Source of the DNA: Anopheles merus
Taxonomy: Eukaryota; Arthropoda; Insecta; Diptera; Culicidae
Direction: 5' to 3'
Assembly: GCF_017562075.2 (NCBI RefSeq)
Contig: NC_054083.1
Location: 12,936,107 to 13,000,106, forward strand
DNA: 64,000 bases
The stretch's first letter is position 1, and the number at the start of each line of letters is the position of its first letter. Made by a program: the position numbers and the translations under genes. The notes under the pieces are model-generated. The model searched no databases. It saw only the letters and a program-made list of their open reading frames with translations, and was not told where the DNA came from. Positions 25,801-37,400 of this stretch are shown in pieces.

Positions 25801-27280
25801 CTGGCAAGCAAGTTTTATTTTTGTTTTTCAAAACATACTTCTCTCTTCTTTTAAAACTTTCTTTGGGTTCTTTCAGTATTTACCACTGTGCTCAGTTTGT
25901 ATGTCTACGCCCAAAGATCGAAACACAGCTCTCGATAGCTCAATATTTTATAGTAGTAGAATTTTAGAGACAAAGTTGGTTTGGCATTGATGATTGAAAT
26001 ACCATATGTAATAAGTTCACTTGCAGTGGCAATGTTTTGAAAAAACCTACAACCCCTAAACAAACGGACTGGTTCTGATTCATAAATCTGTCTGTGGCCT
26101 ATTTACTTAAGACTTTAGTTTCAACCGGTCGACAGCGTAACATTTCAAAACACCAACAAAACAGTAGTTGAATTATTTCTGATATGTGACCGCCTGCGTA
26201 AACCGAAGGCCGATAGATAAACAAATCACTAAAATCAAGAAATAAAAGCTTACAGCATTAGAATCAGATTTCTCACATGTTTCCTAACGATAAGCGTAAC
26301 ACGTACCACTGATGCAGTTTGCAAGATTTTTAGTGTCGACATGTGGCTAATTTAATGTATGTTAAAATAATCAACACTACTCCAGTAATGTTTTGCTCGT
26401 CTGAAATTGTTATTAGAAAGTCTTCTCAGTAACATCCTAATAAATTACCTTTGTTACTTCTTTTTCTATAAATTTTAGTTAACATTTATTGCCGATCAAA
26501 AACGACACATGATAACAACAACGATTGCGCACAATCTATCTCTCTCTCTCCTACTCATCATGCTACAAAATCACAAATCATGACCGCACCACAAGATGAC
26601 CTTAAAAACTAACGCTTCCTGAATCTTCAACTGAGTCTCATCAGCATCCTCAAACAATGTTTGCAAAATAGCTTAACACATGTTCTACTGTGTTGTGGCT
26701 GCTTCCTTTCCTTTGCTACAGCAACTTCCTTTCGGGGTAAAAGCTGTTCATTGAACATTTTCTCAAACGAGGGAACATGTCTTCCATGCCGATAGTATTC
26801 TTTCTTAGGCCAATGCTAATGACACGACCACTAAATAAATTAATTTCCTAAGGGATCTTAATGCCAAGCCACCCAACCGTTGCCATAACCGTTGGTGCAT
26901 TTTTATCTCGGTAGCTGCTACTAGTGGCATCATGGGGATTTCTGTTCTTCCACTCCAAGGTTAGCCCTCAAGAAAGGGTGTTCCGTCCACACTGATTCTC
27001 TTGGCCGAATCAAACGGTAGCGGTATTTAGCTGAAGGATCCCCACTCGAAAGGATGTGGGCCGGGTGCAGTGCTTTCCGGTTTCTCAGAAGACACAGATT
27101 ACCACCACGCCTACAAAACATAGGATAACAAAACCGAACGACACATAAAAGTTCTAATTTGCATAGGACAAGTTAAGTCTTAAAAGGTTATTAGTGTACA
27201 AGTTTTGAGGCAGTTGTAGCTCAATGCAAACTACAAGACCCACACTCTCGTCCGGCGTGTTGGCGTTTCACTCCCTTTTA
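22829..27280. other. Stretch without a supported gene
   Basis: GC-moderate to about 25340, then AT-rich. Acceptor-like T/C runs end at 25876 and 26478, followed by 35-37 open codons with no recognisable product. A 7-bp dyad GACTCCT/AGGAGTC lies at 25041-25065. Confidence 0.5.
24919..25128 (+). other. Small open reading frame of 69 codons, unproven
   Basis: ATG at 24919 in a poor context. The second half (MGTPPQFLGVSCQS, then TNDNDGG and RRRRSFEAG) uses GC-rich codons. An acceptor-like ATATATATTTCAG at 25033 directly precedes the CAATGG at which this half starts. It could be a 3' exon piece or chance. Confidence 0.1.
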
Positions 27281-27385
<105 letters not shown>

Positions 27386-30300
27386 CAAGCACAGTTCCCA
27401 GTTTCTGCAGGGTGGCATCTTCGGTCGATCCAGTGTACTCTTGAGATGATAGAGATGCTCCGTTTGGTTAGATCGTTGGTTGGGGTGGTTAGTTGCTTGA
27501 TGTCGGTGTTTCGCCAGCGAAACCATGTGGCTTCCAAGGAGCAAGCTTCTCTTAATGTTCCTCCCACTACGTACGGAACACCAGTAGAACCTCAACCGGA
27601 TCCGTATCGTATCCGGTGGTACGAGTAATCATGTTTTACATGAAAACTTTCCACACTTTCGACTTTCGACCGTCACCTTCAATTGATCAAACTATTACAC
27701 CTTGTCTCTGACGCAAGGTTTTGCCCGTTCCTTAATTTTCTGTTCTACCTGACCGATGGTTACTGTAAGAATGGCTCGCCACTCCAATATCCAACCTACA
27801 GCAAACCCAGACAACAGACCTTGCCGTACCATCGGTGCGAGGAACAAAATTCATTCAATAAATTAAATTTTATGTCTTAATTAATACTCTCGTTTCGTCT
27901 ACTGTGAGGTGTCTGACGGTGCACAGCGTCCGATACTACACCATCAACGCCACCGTAGCACATTAACAAACCAGCGGGAATTCTCGCGGTCGCAGCGTTT
28001 CGCCTCCAGCATAACACTGTTGGTATCGCATGTTTCTTTTTTTATTCTTACTTTTTTTTTTGCTTACTCGCTATATTGTATGATGTGCTTTTTCTTCGAT
28101 AAATTGAGCCACCGAAAGGTATCGAACAAAATCAATACTTGTTTTAATGAATTTTGACAACATGAAACAATAATTTTCGCTCAAGCTATGGACCAATCCT
28201 ACTTCCGATTCTTCACAAAATCTGTTGGTTTGAAAAGCTCTACCGGTACTTCTCTTTGGGGATCGTCTTAGCATGTTGTGTTCGTTCCAGGTACGCTCGT
28301 CGCTTCTACCCGACACAGTGGACCTCACCACGGGATACGTGTTGTGCTCGTCTATATGACCACCCCTGCTGAGGACACTATTGGAGAGCACCAAATTTTA
28401 CAACGTTTTTCATGTTTTGCGTTGTCGTCTCAATGACCGCGCGTTCGGCCTCGATCGAAACGAGTTAAAAAATAATGCTCAAGATCAATGGATTCACGCG
28501 TACGATGCCCTTTTGCATTGGTCGTACAAAACATCTCAGGTTTATCTCGTTGCAATCTGTATTAAAAGAACCTTCGTGTTTATGCAACACTTTTATAATA
28601 ATATGTTATGATCCTTTTCTTGGGCAATAAAGAAAATAAACTATTTAAAAAGGCTTTTAACTCATTGGTTTTTAAACAAGATTATTAAATTTCTTTGATT
28701 GAGTTATGAAAATCAACTTAAACTTAATAATTGTTTCAAATTGCAGATGTTTTGATTACCCTCTATGGAAAAAAATCCCCGATCTGCAGGACAAAAAGTG
28801 GCAGGGAAAACTATCCTATTATGAGTAAAACAATAAGTGACAAATCTATTAGAGGATTATGCCAAGACTAGACCGATTATTGTCATTGTAAAAAATAAGA
28901 AGATGAAGATTGATAACTTACTCACTCTAGCACATCAATTCCATATAGTAGCATAATACTTCGTTTTATCATTTATTAATTCAATCCATTATAAATCCTT
29001 CACGTATGTTGTATATTGCAATAGTTTGCGGAAAAAACATTACTGAGAGTTAACTTCATTGATCATTGAATGATTTTAAACCTTTATCGTACTCACTGGT
29101 CCTTTTGTAGAGGTTCCTCAAAAGATTTAAATGACAACACATGTACTTTTTATTGACAAATACGATTTATAACGTTCAATAGTCCAACAATCAACTACTT
29201 TAAAACGGCTTTGTCCACCTGTCAATCAACACGATGTACCTCAGCAAGCAACTTCGTTTACTCAATCCCCTTTCTATAGAATACCAAATTCCCAGCCGAG
29301 AAAATCTTGCTTCTACTACACCTCCACACGTCCGGAGTGGTTTAAATTAATCGACATGGATATGCCTTATCGTTCAGCACTGAAAAGAAGGGGTGAATGT
29401 TAAACATCCAGTACATGCCAGTAACATGTCTTTTAGTGGACGATGTCGACGACGCCACCCACCGCCCGCCGCATATTAAGACGTCCCCCGACCGTTGCAC
29501 CATTCTACATTCACCGAGTACGATTTTGCACTTCCAGTCTCGATAGGGTCTCGAAGGCGGCTCACAATCCTAGCGAGCCAACCGCACGAGTCTCGTCGTC
29601 CTTAAATCCTTTACATCATCCCGAAGAAGGGTGCACCCACAACAACATGTTATCCTCACACCATGTACTTACACTGCCTGCTTTGCCTGACTCACCCGGC
29701 ACATATATATTTATGTGGGACAGGACAGGCTAGTGGAGCTTTGTCGAACAACTGCTGTGACTGATTTCAAGAAATTAAATTAAAATCGAAATCATTCCCT
29801 TCGCATTTCCGCTTCTTCTATCACCGGATCGGACAATTTGAGGTTGAACAGTGTGCAGGATCAACTAAATGACGATGGTAGCTTTCCAACGATGGCTATA
29901 AAACTCAATTACATTGATTTGAAGTGAAATTTAAGGGAGGGTCAACGTTGGTTTTTTGGATTTACCGTTTTGTGGGCTCATCAACAAATGGAAACACAGG
30001 AGGTGATGTGAATGCAAGAAGGATCTACTCCAAAGCGGATAAAGGAATGATTTAGGGCTTAGCTTAAGAGTGGCTGTAATGTGTTGAGTCAGATTTAATA
30101 CGTCTGCTGCTAATGTTGATTGAGTTTTGGTAAATGTTATCGTACCCTATTACTGCAAAATATATTCATAGTTTGGGTGAAGAGTTCATATTTATAAGGT
30201 GGTCATATTTTCGTATGGTGGCAATTGCTGTTGCTCTCGAGATAGGTGGCCTTTAGAAATCGCAAAACAATCGACATTTTTACAAGAAACAAGATAAAAG

Positions 30301-30685
30301 ATTGTAATGGAGATAGGCATAAGACAATATGACAAGACAGACGACTAAATTGTTTCAAATACTATCCATTTCGTTGAATAGACTTTACGCCAATAACAAA
30401 ATAACCAATGTAAAACAGGCACAATTTTGTAATGTTTTTTTTTTTTTGCTAAGATTTGAGGTATTTAAAGCTAAACTAAAATTCCACTCATTCAGATCTG
30501 AAAGATCCCGAAATTCAAAATAGATAGGGTGCATCATCAAAAACAATAGATACAGACTAAACAGAGGTGCATCGTTCACTTTGCACAAAAGTCGATCGAA
30601 ATCGACTCTACAATTGTTTTTACGACCATCAACAACAACATCAGCAGAAGCAACAGCAACAACTAGTCTGGTCGCGTTTCTCACC

Positions 30686-31168
30686 ATGTTGTTGGGTTAT
30701 TGCGAACCGCTAATCAAAAATTCATTGTTTGTCGGCTTTGGCCAAACATTTCCGCAACACCCATTTCTCTCGCCGCTAGTATCCCGCACCGCGCACCAAT
30801 GGTCGAGATTGGACTACGGTCAACCAGAAAATTTCCTCTCCTTTCTATTACAGAGCAACGGCTTCCGGTTTACAGAGCACGGACCAACCCCAAGCCAGTC
30901 GAGCCGTACCGTTTCGAACGATGCACGAATCGATTTGGCAATTGACTATTATAATCAACAAGCAACCAGAATGCAAGCGGCTTTGCTGTGCATAATTTAT
31001 AAATATATATTCAGAGCTTCTAAATCCCATAACTCCTTGACGCGCGCTCCCTCGCTCCGACATCCCACGGACGGTGCTCTAGCGTGTGCTCTGGCCGGAA
31101 CAGCACATACCCCGAATGTTCCCTCGACGAAATTGTACGCTCGACAATTGCATTCGAACCCACCGTAA
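30686..31168 (+). other. Open reading frame of 160 codons from first ATG, unproven
   Basis: The frame is open from 30581 but its first ATG is at 30686 (TCACCATGT). The predicted product starts MLLGYCEPLIKNSLFVGFGQ, has a moderately hydrophobic patch (MQAALLCIIYKYIF), and ends LYARQLHSNPP. Several antisense frames overlap it. No domain is recognised, and its length is within chance expectation. Confidence 0.12.
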
Positions 31169-33084
31169 ACCGTAAAGTTCCCTTTTCAAATCTGCTGAAA
31201 CGTAAAACGAGCTGTGAAAATATGACCATCATTCCACGCCGATGCAATGTTCCCTGTGCCCCAGCTCGTCTGTCCCTCGTCCCGCCGTCAGCCTTTTACC
31301 ATACTGAAAATGGTTGAATTAAGCCCAGGGAAAGCTATCCACCGAATCGTCCAAACTAACCCACACCCCTAAAAGAAGAATTTCTACCCTAAGCCCACAC
31401 ACAAATCCGGTCGTAGCGCAATCATACGATTTGCGCTTGTGTTTTGTATGAATATTTGTACATTTATTAAATAAATATCAGTCTCTCCTCCGCAGTTCGC
31501 ATAGCGATACCCAGTGGACAGTGAACCTACAGTGAAAACAATTACGCCGCTGCATGGTCGTGGTCTTTTCCCCGAGTAAAACAAAAACATACGCCAAATA
31601 TCGCCCGAAAAGGACCGATTGCTTACGCTCCAATCGACATGGACATCGCCCGGGACTCTGGCAGACGTTTTCGCGAGCCTTGCTGGGTTATTTGTTTCAC
31701 AGCACTCACACTCACGCAGAGGGGATGGTCGGGATTTTCTCTAAAATATATTTATTTTATTTCCACGCATCCTTGCCCCTGGTCGTGAGCAGTCGTGCAA
31801 GCGAAGCACACCGGAACTGGCAGCAAGATCTGTGTGAAATTTCGTGGTTCCGATTCAAAAGCGACGAACCAAAACAAATCTAAACATTCGGATGTGATAT
31901 CAAGCACAGTGGTTGGAATTAAAGCGTGCATGGTACAGCATAAACATTTCATTAATAAAAAATAAAACTATAAACTTCATTAAATAGAGTCGATCCTTTT
32001 CCCTTAACACTTTGCATTGGACAACATTTAATGGGTTTATGTACCAACTTTTATGTAACTTTTTTGTGCATTATTGTAAGCTTGTAATGAGGTTGTGAAG
32101 TAAAATTACATAAATAGAATACACTTCATGTACTACTTTTGTTTATAGATACAATAAGCCACTTCTAAATGTATGATATACCAATTTTATTCAATACCAC
32201 CGGCATCGCTCGAAACAACAGAATAAGGCTCAACATTGGCTCCGGTGGAGCAGAGACGGTTTCGTGGATCCTTCCCAATCCATGTCATATTTGCATCGCT
32301 GCGTTCTGCTCTCGCTTATCTGCTGCAGGTGTGCTAAGCATAGGCCCGTGCCTGCCAACACAGCCCAACGGTGGTGCCAACTCATTGTCCAACGTACGAC
32401 CTCCGTGTTTTGTAGCGCACCGCCGAAACACGCAAATGTACAAATCCCGGTCGCGGTTTTTCCCATTCGCCGGCTTACCGTGGCGTGCAACGAAATGATG
32501 TTTTGTATTATTTAGCAGATGCGCATCGCTGCGGAAAAATATCATAACTATGCAAATCGGCCTCAGCACCATTTTACCTAGAGCTTGGTTTGGTTTGGCA
32601 TTGTTCTGTTCACACCTTCACGCCGGTTATAAAAGACGAAGCGGTCAGACAGACCGCTCGTGCAAAGTGATTTCACTATATTCGAAAACATTTTAACATT
32701 CAATCCGTGCTTTTGAATGCATCATAAAGTAAATAATGATGCTAAATGAATTGATCATCATTCATCACTTCATTGATTTGATTATGCAATTTAGAGCATT
32801 TATTAAGCCACACGACATATTCGCGTTGCTTTCGATTTTTCATCCACCTTAGTTTGTTACCTATTTTTTACATATTTTTTCGTGAAAAGAAAGCAAAATC
32901 CTGATCAAGCTCCTGATCAAACCAAAACTCTAGCTTTTTGCTTTAAATGCTAGAAACATGATTTTGTACCTTCTACCCAAGGATCATTACTCCAAAGTAA
33001 TACTATACTAAGCGAGATCTAAAATTTAAACGAAAATCAATATACTAGCGTTACGGAACTCATGAACGCACGCATATGTCATAT

Positions 33085-33115
33085 AACCGGTACATATATG
33101 TTATATGTACCGGTT
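33085..33115. repeat. 14-bp inverted repeat with 3-base loop
   Basis: AACCGGTACATATA faces TATATGTACCGGTT with TGT between. It is perfect over all 14 pairs. It lies 160 bp left of the possible LINE 3' end and 350 bp left of the SINE target site. Confidence 0.85.
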
Positions 33116-33274
33116 TTAACACTCTGCACTATGCGTGATGTTAAGTGATAAATGTACTTCTTAATTTTAATATCATATAATCCTTAATGTTATACCAATA
33201 TCACATAATTTCACAACAAGTTCATAAAGTGTACCAAAATTTCCATGACCGCTGAAATTCCCTTGCAACCTGCA

Positions 33275-33450
33275 TTTTTTTTTTTGTTTATTCAGTGTAA
33301 AATTTGCATGGCCTTCGCAGTGGCCTAAGAGACTTAAACCAATTATCTTAACACTAAGTGCTACTTAACGGTCTAACATTTATTGGGGTCAAGAGTGTTA
33401 AGCAATGCCAATAGGTGATTGTTAAACGTATCGATCCAAATATTATAATC
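33275..33450 (-). mobile_element. Possible 3' end of a non-LTR retrotransposon
   Basis: A run of 12 T, then GTTTATTCAG, and the block CAGTGGCCTAAGAGAC, resembling the stretch at 1893. On the minus strand this would be a poly(A)-ended 3' untranslated region. The intact SINE is inserted just to its right, so the SINE may have landed near or in older repeat DNA. Weak evidence. Confidence 0.25.
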
Positions 33451-33459
33451 AAACTATAG

Positions 33460-33467
33460 GACGAACT
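33460..33467 (+). repeat. Left target-site duplication of the SINE
   Basis: The octamer GACGAACT lies directly before the SINE head. An identical copy directly follows the GAA tail at 33893-33900. The flanking ATA triplets are also similar. Confidence 0.75.
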
Positions 33468-33529
33468 GGTCCGGGCCGGTCTGGGGATACAGTCGTCAAC
33501 TCGTACGACGTAACAACATGCCCGTCAAG

Positions 33530-33540
33530 GGTTCAAACCC
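33530..33540 (+). promoter_or_regulatory. Pol III B box of the SINE
   Basis: GGTTCAAACCC fits the B-box consensus GGTTCRANYCC at every position. It lies 33 bp downstream of the A-box-like GGATACAGTCGT. An intact B box means this copy could still bind TFIIIC. Confidence 0.7.
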
Positions 33541-33658
33541 CCAACAAACCGTGCCCGCCCCATACGTAGGACTGCTATGGTAACAATAAGTCACTGAAAG
33601 CAAAGCTCACTTCACTAGTGGGTACAGGCAGGCCTTGACTGACAACGGTTGTTGTGCC

Positions 33659-33889
33659 AAAGAAGAAGAAGAAGAAGAAGAAGAAGAAGAAGAAGAAGAA
33701 GAAGAAGAAGAAGAAGAAGAAGAAGAAGAAGAAGAAGAAGAAGAAGAAGAAGAAGAAGAAGAAGAAGAAGAAGAAGAAGAAGAAGAAGAAGAAGAAGAAG
33801 AAGAAGAAGAAGAAGAAGAAGAAGAAGAAGAAGAAGAAGAAGAAGAAGAAGAAGAAGAAGAAGAAGAAGAAGAAGAAGAAGAAGAAGAA
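33659..33889 (+). repeat. (GAA)n microsatellite, about 230 bp, SINE tail
   Basis: About 76 uninterrupted GAA units form the 3' tail of the SINE. All three sense frames are open as poly-Glu, poly-Arg and poly-Lys, and the antisense as poly-Ser, which creates meaningless reading frames. Long GAA/TTC tracts can form triplex DNA and are length-unstable. This is general knowledge, not something the sequence shows. Confidence 0.97.
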
Positions 33890-33892
33890 TAT

Positions 33893-33900
33893 GACGAACT
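33893..33900 (+). repeat. Right target-site duplication of the SINE
   Basis: This is the second copy of GACGAACT, immediately after the last GAA/AAT unit. It fixes the 3' edge of the insertion and shows that the whole GAA array belongs to the element. Confidence 0.75.
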
Positions 33901-34311
33901 AAAACTGCGAGACATATACAAAAAAGGTTCGTTATAGCTATAAAGTCGCCTCCTACGGTCGATACTTAAGTGTTCATAGTGTCTAAGAATGCTAGCTGGA
34001 TTATTTATATAAATCGTGCCAACATATCTGCAGCGTCGATGATATTTTATGCAACAAATAGATAGTAAATTAAGCAATAACTGAGTTACTGCCACGATTC
34101 CCATAATATATCATAGGAAATATGATTGGTATCATAAATATAATAATATGTAAACAGCGAGCAATTATGTGGCAATTGATATCAATTTTTAAAAAACTCT
34201 CTTTCTTTACATGTGGTATCGATATGAACTATGTAAATTAGTAATATAGTTGCCTATTTACTAGCAGCATTTCATCCAATGTAAACTCCACACCTTTATT
34301 GACTGTTAATT

Positions 34312-34478
34312 TCTTAACTGATTCCTTATTGTAAATTCCATAACTACTAGTGTTGTTACCCATAGCAGGATTGTCAGTCCTACGTTTGAGTGTACGGTCC
34401 CCATTCGAGACTTGAACTCATAACGAGTATGTTGTTAAGTCGTTCGAGTTGACGACTGTACCGCGAGACCGGTAATGG
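34312..34478 (-). mobile_element. Diverged SINE copy, minus strand
   Basis: Read on the minus strand, it carries ACCGGTCTCGCGGTACAGTC, GTCAACTCGAACGACTTAAC, a degenerate B box (GAGTTCAAGTC), then ACGTAGGACTGACAATCC and CTGCTATGGGTAACAA. This is collinear with the intact copy at 33468. The 3' end fades out around 34300 and no GAA tail remains. The B box has lost consensus bases, so it is probably an old, inactive copy. The left edge is uncertain by about 20 bp. Confidence 0.75.
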
Positions 34479-37400
34479 TAGTAACCTTCCAATGATTAGT
34501 AAAGACAAATTCGATTGTTTAAAAATGATATTGTCTAGAAAAGCAAGCACACATAAATGTCCTCACATGTAATAGTTTTGCTATCAAATTCCAGAAGATA
34601 TTAAGTTTGAGTTTCTACTGATAAACTGTTGTTTTACTTGTGTTTCTGGTAAATTTATTTCAATCACCAGTAATAAATTCCTACCTCCTGTTCAAAACAT
34701 ACATGACAATGTTTCCAGGTTCTTAAAAATCCTTTTCAACAACCGAATGTCAAATGCTACGTTTCACCATTTGAAATCCACCTTTACTACTCCAACGTGC
34801 GGAAGCATATCATTACTACTTCTCTGCCATAACCTGAGTTTACAGGTCGCTCTACCCAGATAAAAAAGTCCGTTTACAGCTTTTGATTTCACCCATGCTT
34901 CGTATTTCCATCACAACGAAGCACTTGGATCAGCATAAGAAACAGTTGCCCCGCTCATGTTGGAAGTAGAACGAACCAGGCTTTACAAAACCATTGTAAA
35001 GATGCAGCCACAGCCATAGAAGTAGCTGTCGCAGCAGCCGGTCCCCAGAAATAATCCTTTGATATGATCTATGTTAACAATTTTTAACAAATGTTGCGAA
35101 CACAGGCACACACCTAATCCTATCCGTTATTCATGCTTAGAAGTACGCACCACGGATCCAACGAGAATTGGAAGAAGATCGAAAAATGTCTCACCCGTGT
35201 CGAATCATCCTCGGGAGCTGACTACGCTAGTGCGGTAAAGCGCCGGCAGGGCAGAAAATGACACAATAAATACATCAAAATTTATATCCTTGAAATGTGA
35301 TTTAATAAGGATTTGTGCGTTACGCATGTTATAAGCGCAAAACAATCATAATTTATAAGGAAACATAAAGGCGACGCTCCATGTTGCGCCATTGCAATCG
35401 GCACGGAATGCCTTTTCCTTCATATTTCAAACCACCTTCCTGGCCAGCCTGCCGTACGCCAAACCCCAACCAAACTCACTCGCAGGCGAAATCTCTTTAC
35501 GAACATCCAAATCCATTATTATCGACAAACAAAAAATGCTCAACGACCGTAAGTAGATGGAAAGCGAAATCCCTGACTAAGACCATTTCCTGTGCCAGGA
35601 AAGCCCCTGTCCATGCTTTACCATTTCCCCTTCCCAGGCGCTGGCCGGGAATCGAAACTGTCCTCCACCCCGGGGAACCCATCATGAAAAATGTCATATT
35701 TTTTCGCTTCCTCCGTAACATTTTCTTTGCAGCGCTTTGAGTTTTTTTTTTCGCTTTCTTCTAAATTTTCGAATCGTTACCTAACGCGGGTGGCACCTAG
35801 AATCAGCTCCCGGTAGCAGTGGCATTGTGGGTCGTGTGGCCTAAGGACGATGCTTAAAATAAAAGGACGCGCTCCGAGTCGTAAGTTAATCGAAAAAAGG
35901 AAAACATCCTACTAGGCATCCTGCCGGCCTCCTGGAGTGCGTCAGTCGTGGGAGAATTCCAGTACAGTAGTCCTGGCCGGATCGAGTGTGAGTGCGTTTG
36001 GGTGGATGAAAAAAAGGCGAGGAATAGGAAATAAATCTTTGTGTTTGATTTAGAGATATTTAACAATGCTTTATTGGGTTATCGTAGAACGAACACCCTG
36101 TCTATCCTTCCCTCACGGCCTCGCGACGCTCTACACCCGCGTGATCGGTGGACGGTGATTACAGGGAAGAATGTTGATAAAGTACTCCAAATGACCACTT
36201 TGGAATCTATTTTATTTATTTTGGTTTTTTCGCCTTTTTGCCTCCTTTGAACACACACACACAAGCAGTCATTCAGCACTTCCTTTCTTCACAACATTGC
36301 TTCTACCATTCATGCCTCGTTGAATGTGTGTCTTTTTTTTTGTTAGGTTCGGCCACTCGAGTGTCAACCGAAACAAAGCAAAGAAGAAAAAACGCACACA
36401 ACGTATCGGCTACCGGCTGGAATTGATTAATGGTGTATTAATTCGGAAAGTTGCCTTTATGCCATCCTAAATGGGTGACCATGAATATTCTTTTATTTCA
36501 CCTCGTCTTTATGAACCACGGGGTTGTGCCCACCCACCCATACAGAGGCAAGGATCGGTGGATCGCACCAAATGTTGTGCCTGAAGGAGCCCGCTGTTTC
36601 CTTTTTTCCGGGTGATAAAGTATTTTACAAATGTTTTCCGATTCGAGAGCCGTTTGGCTCGCTCGCTAGGTGGCAGCTGCCAGGGGTTGAATCGATGTGA
36701 CCGTTGCTATTGATAAAATGAGATGGCTTTATTTCGGAGCAGGAATGGTTCGGATTTTTAACACGTTTTGTATGGTTCGTGTTTGTTGATGTTGTCATGA
36801 ATTTTAATCCAGTATCTTGTTAGAGATAGGGCTTCTTTTGTACAAAATAATACGCTTTCTAACCAAAGTTAGGTTCAAAAGACAATTCATAGTTTCGTAA
36901 AGAGGGACAAGTATGCATTGGAGCCTGTTTAAGCTTAAGCTTTTGAATATTCTTTAAAATAAATATATGAACCATTCAACTATTAACTTATTAATTTACA
37001 TTCTAGAATTTGCAGACAAGTAATCAAGCTGAATAAAAAACCAGCTGAATAATCAATCAACTCAATACATTTTCATACACAAGTCCCTTAATGACGGTTT
37101 CGAATTAATATGCCCACATTAACCTCTCGCTCTGCTAAATGTGCCACAAACACTCGCATCCATGTTTACAATGCTACCTAGTATGTTAGCACAAATTATC
37201 TGGGAAAATATGTACAGAATAACAAAACTATCTCTGGACTGCACTCAAAATTAATTTTTCCCAATATCAGCCAGGTCCTGGTTATGAAAAAGGCATCGCC
37301 TGAATATTAATCGCTTCATTTTTGCACCAGCTGCGTATTCCTGTCGCATCGAGCATAATCGCCATCGGATTGTTTACGATCAGCACTTGATTAGTGTATT

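Larger units (their letters stand above)
27386..33274. other. Stretch without a supported gene
   Basis: AT-rich at about 28600-29200, 30050-30540 and 31930-32160. GC-moderate blocks hold chance-length frames, the best listed at 30686. A TATAAAAG at 32628 is followed by a small hairpin (GCGGTC/GACCGC, 32641-32657) but no initiator at 30 bp. Confidence 0.5.
33468..33892 (+). mobile_element. Full-length tRNA-related SINE with expanded GAA tail
   Basis: This is a non-autonomous retroposon that would be transcribed by RNA polymerase III. It has a degenerate A box (GGATACAGTCGT, 33485-33496) and a consensus B box (GGTTCAAACCC, 33530-33540). An unrelated 3' body of about 120 bp follows, and then a tail of about 76 GAA units. 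The element is bounded by perfect 8-bp direct repeats, GACGAACT at 33460-33467 and 33893-33900, which I read as target-site duplications. The body before the tail is about 190 bp. The head and the CATACGTAGGACTG core recur in three other places in the window. The family name is not asserted; tRNA-related SINEs of this layout are known from mosquitoes. Confidence 0.85.

Noticed and set aside
26930..27121. 63-codon minus-strand frame after TTTTGTAG as an exon
   Set aside because: No good pyrimidine tract, no donor, and no recognisable product.
32628..32660. TATAAAAG as a core promoter
   Set aside because: The nearest TCAGAC initiator is only 19 bp from the first T, and nothing at 30 bp fits. 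The following GCGGTC/GACCGC hairpin adds no promoter evidence.
33485..33540. A functional tRNA gene
   Set aside because: A and B boxes are present, but there is no acceptor stem or cloverleaf and the sequence continues into a SINE body and tail.
33607..34104. Long frames of poly-Glu, poly-Arg, poly-Lys and antisense poly-Ser
   Set aside because: They are translations of the GAA repeat tail of a SINE and continue only briefly into flanking DNA.
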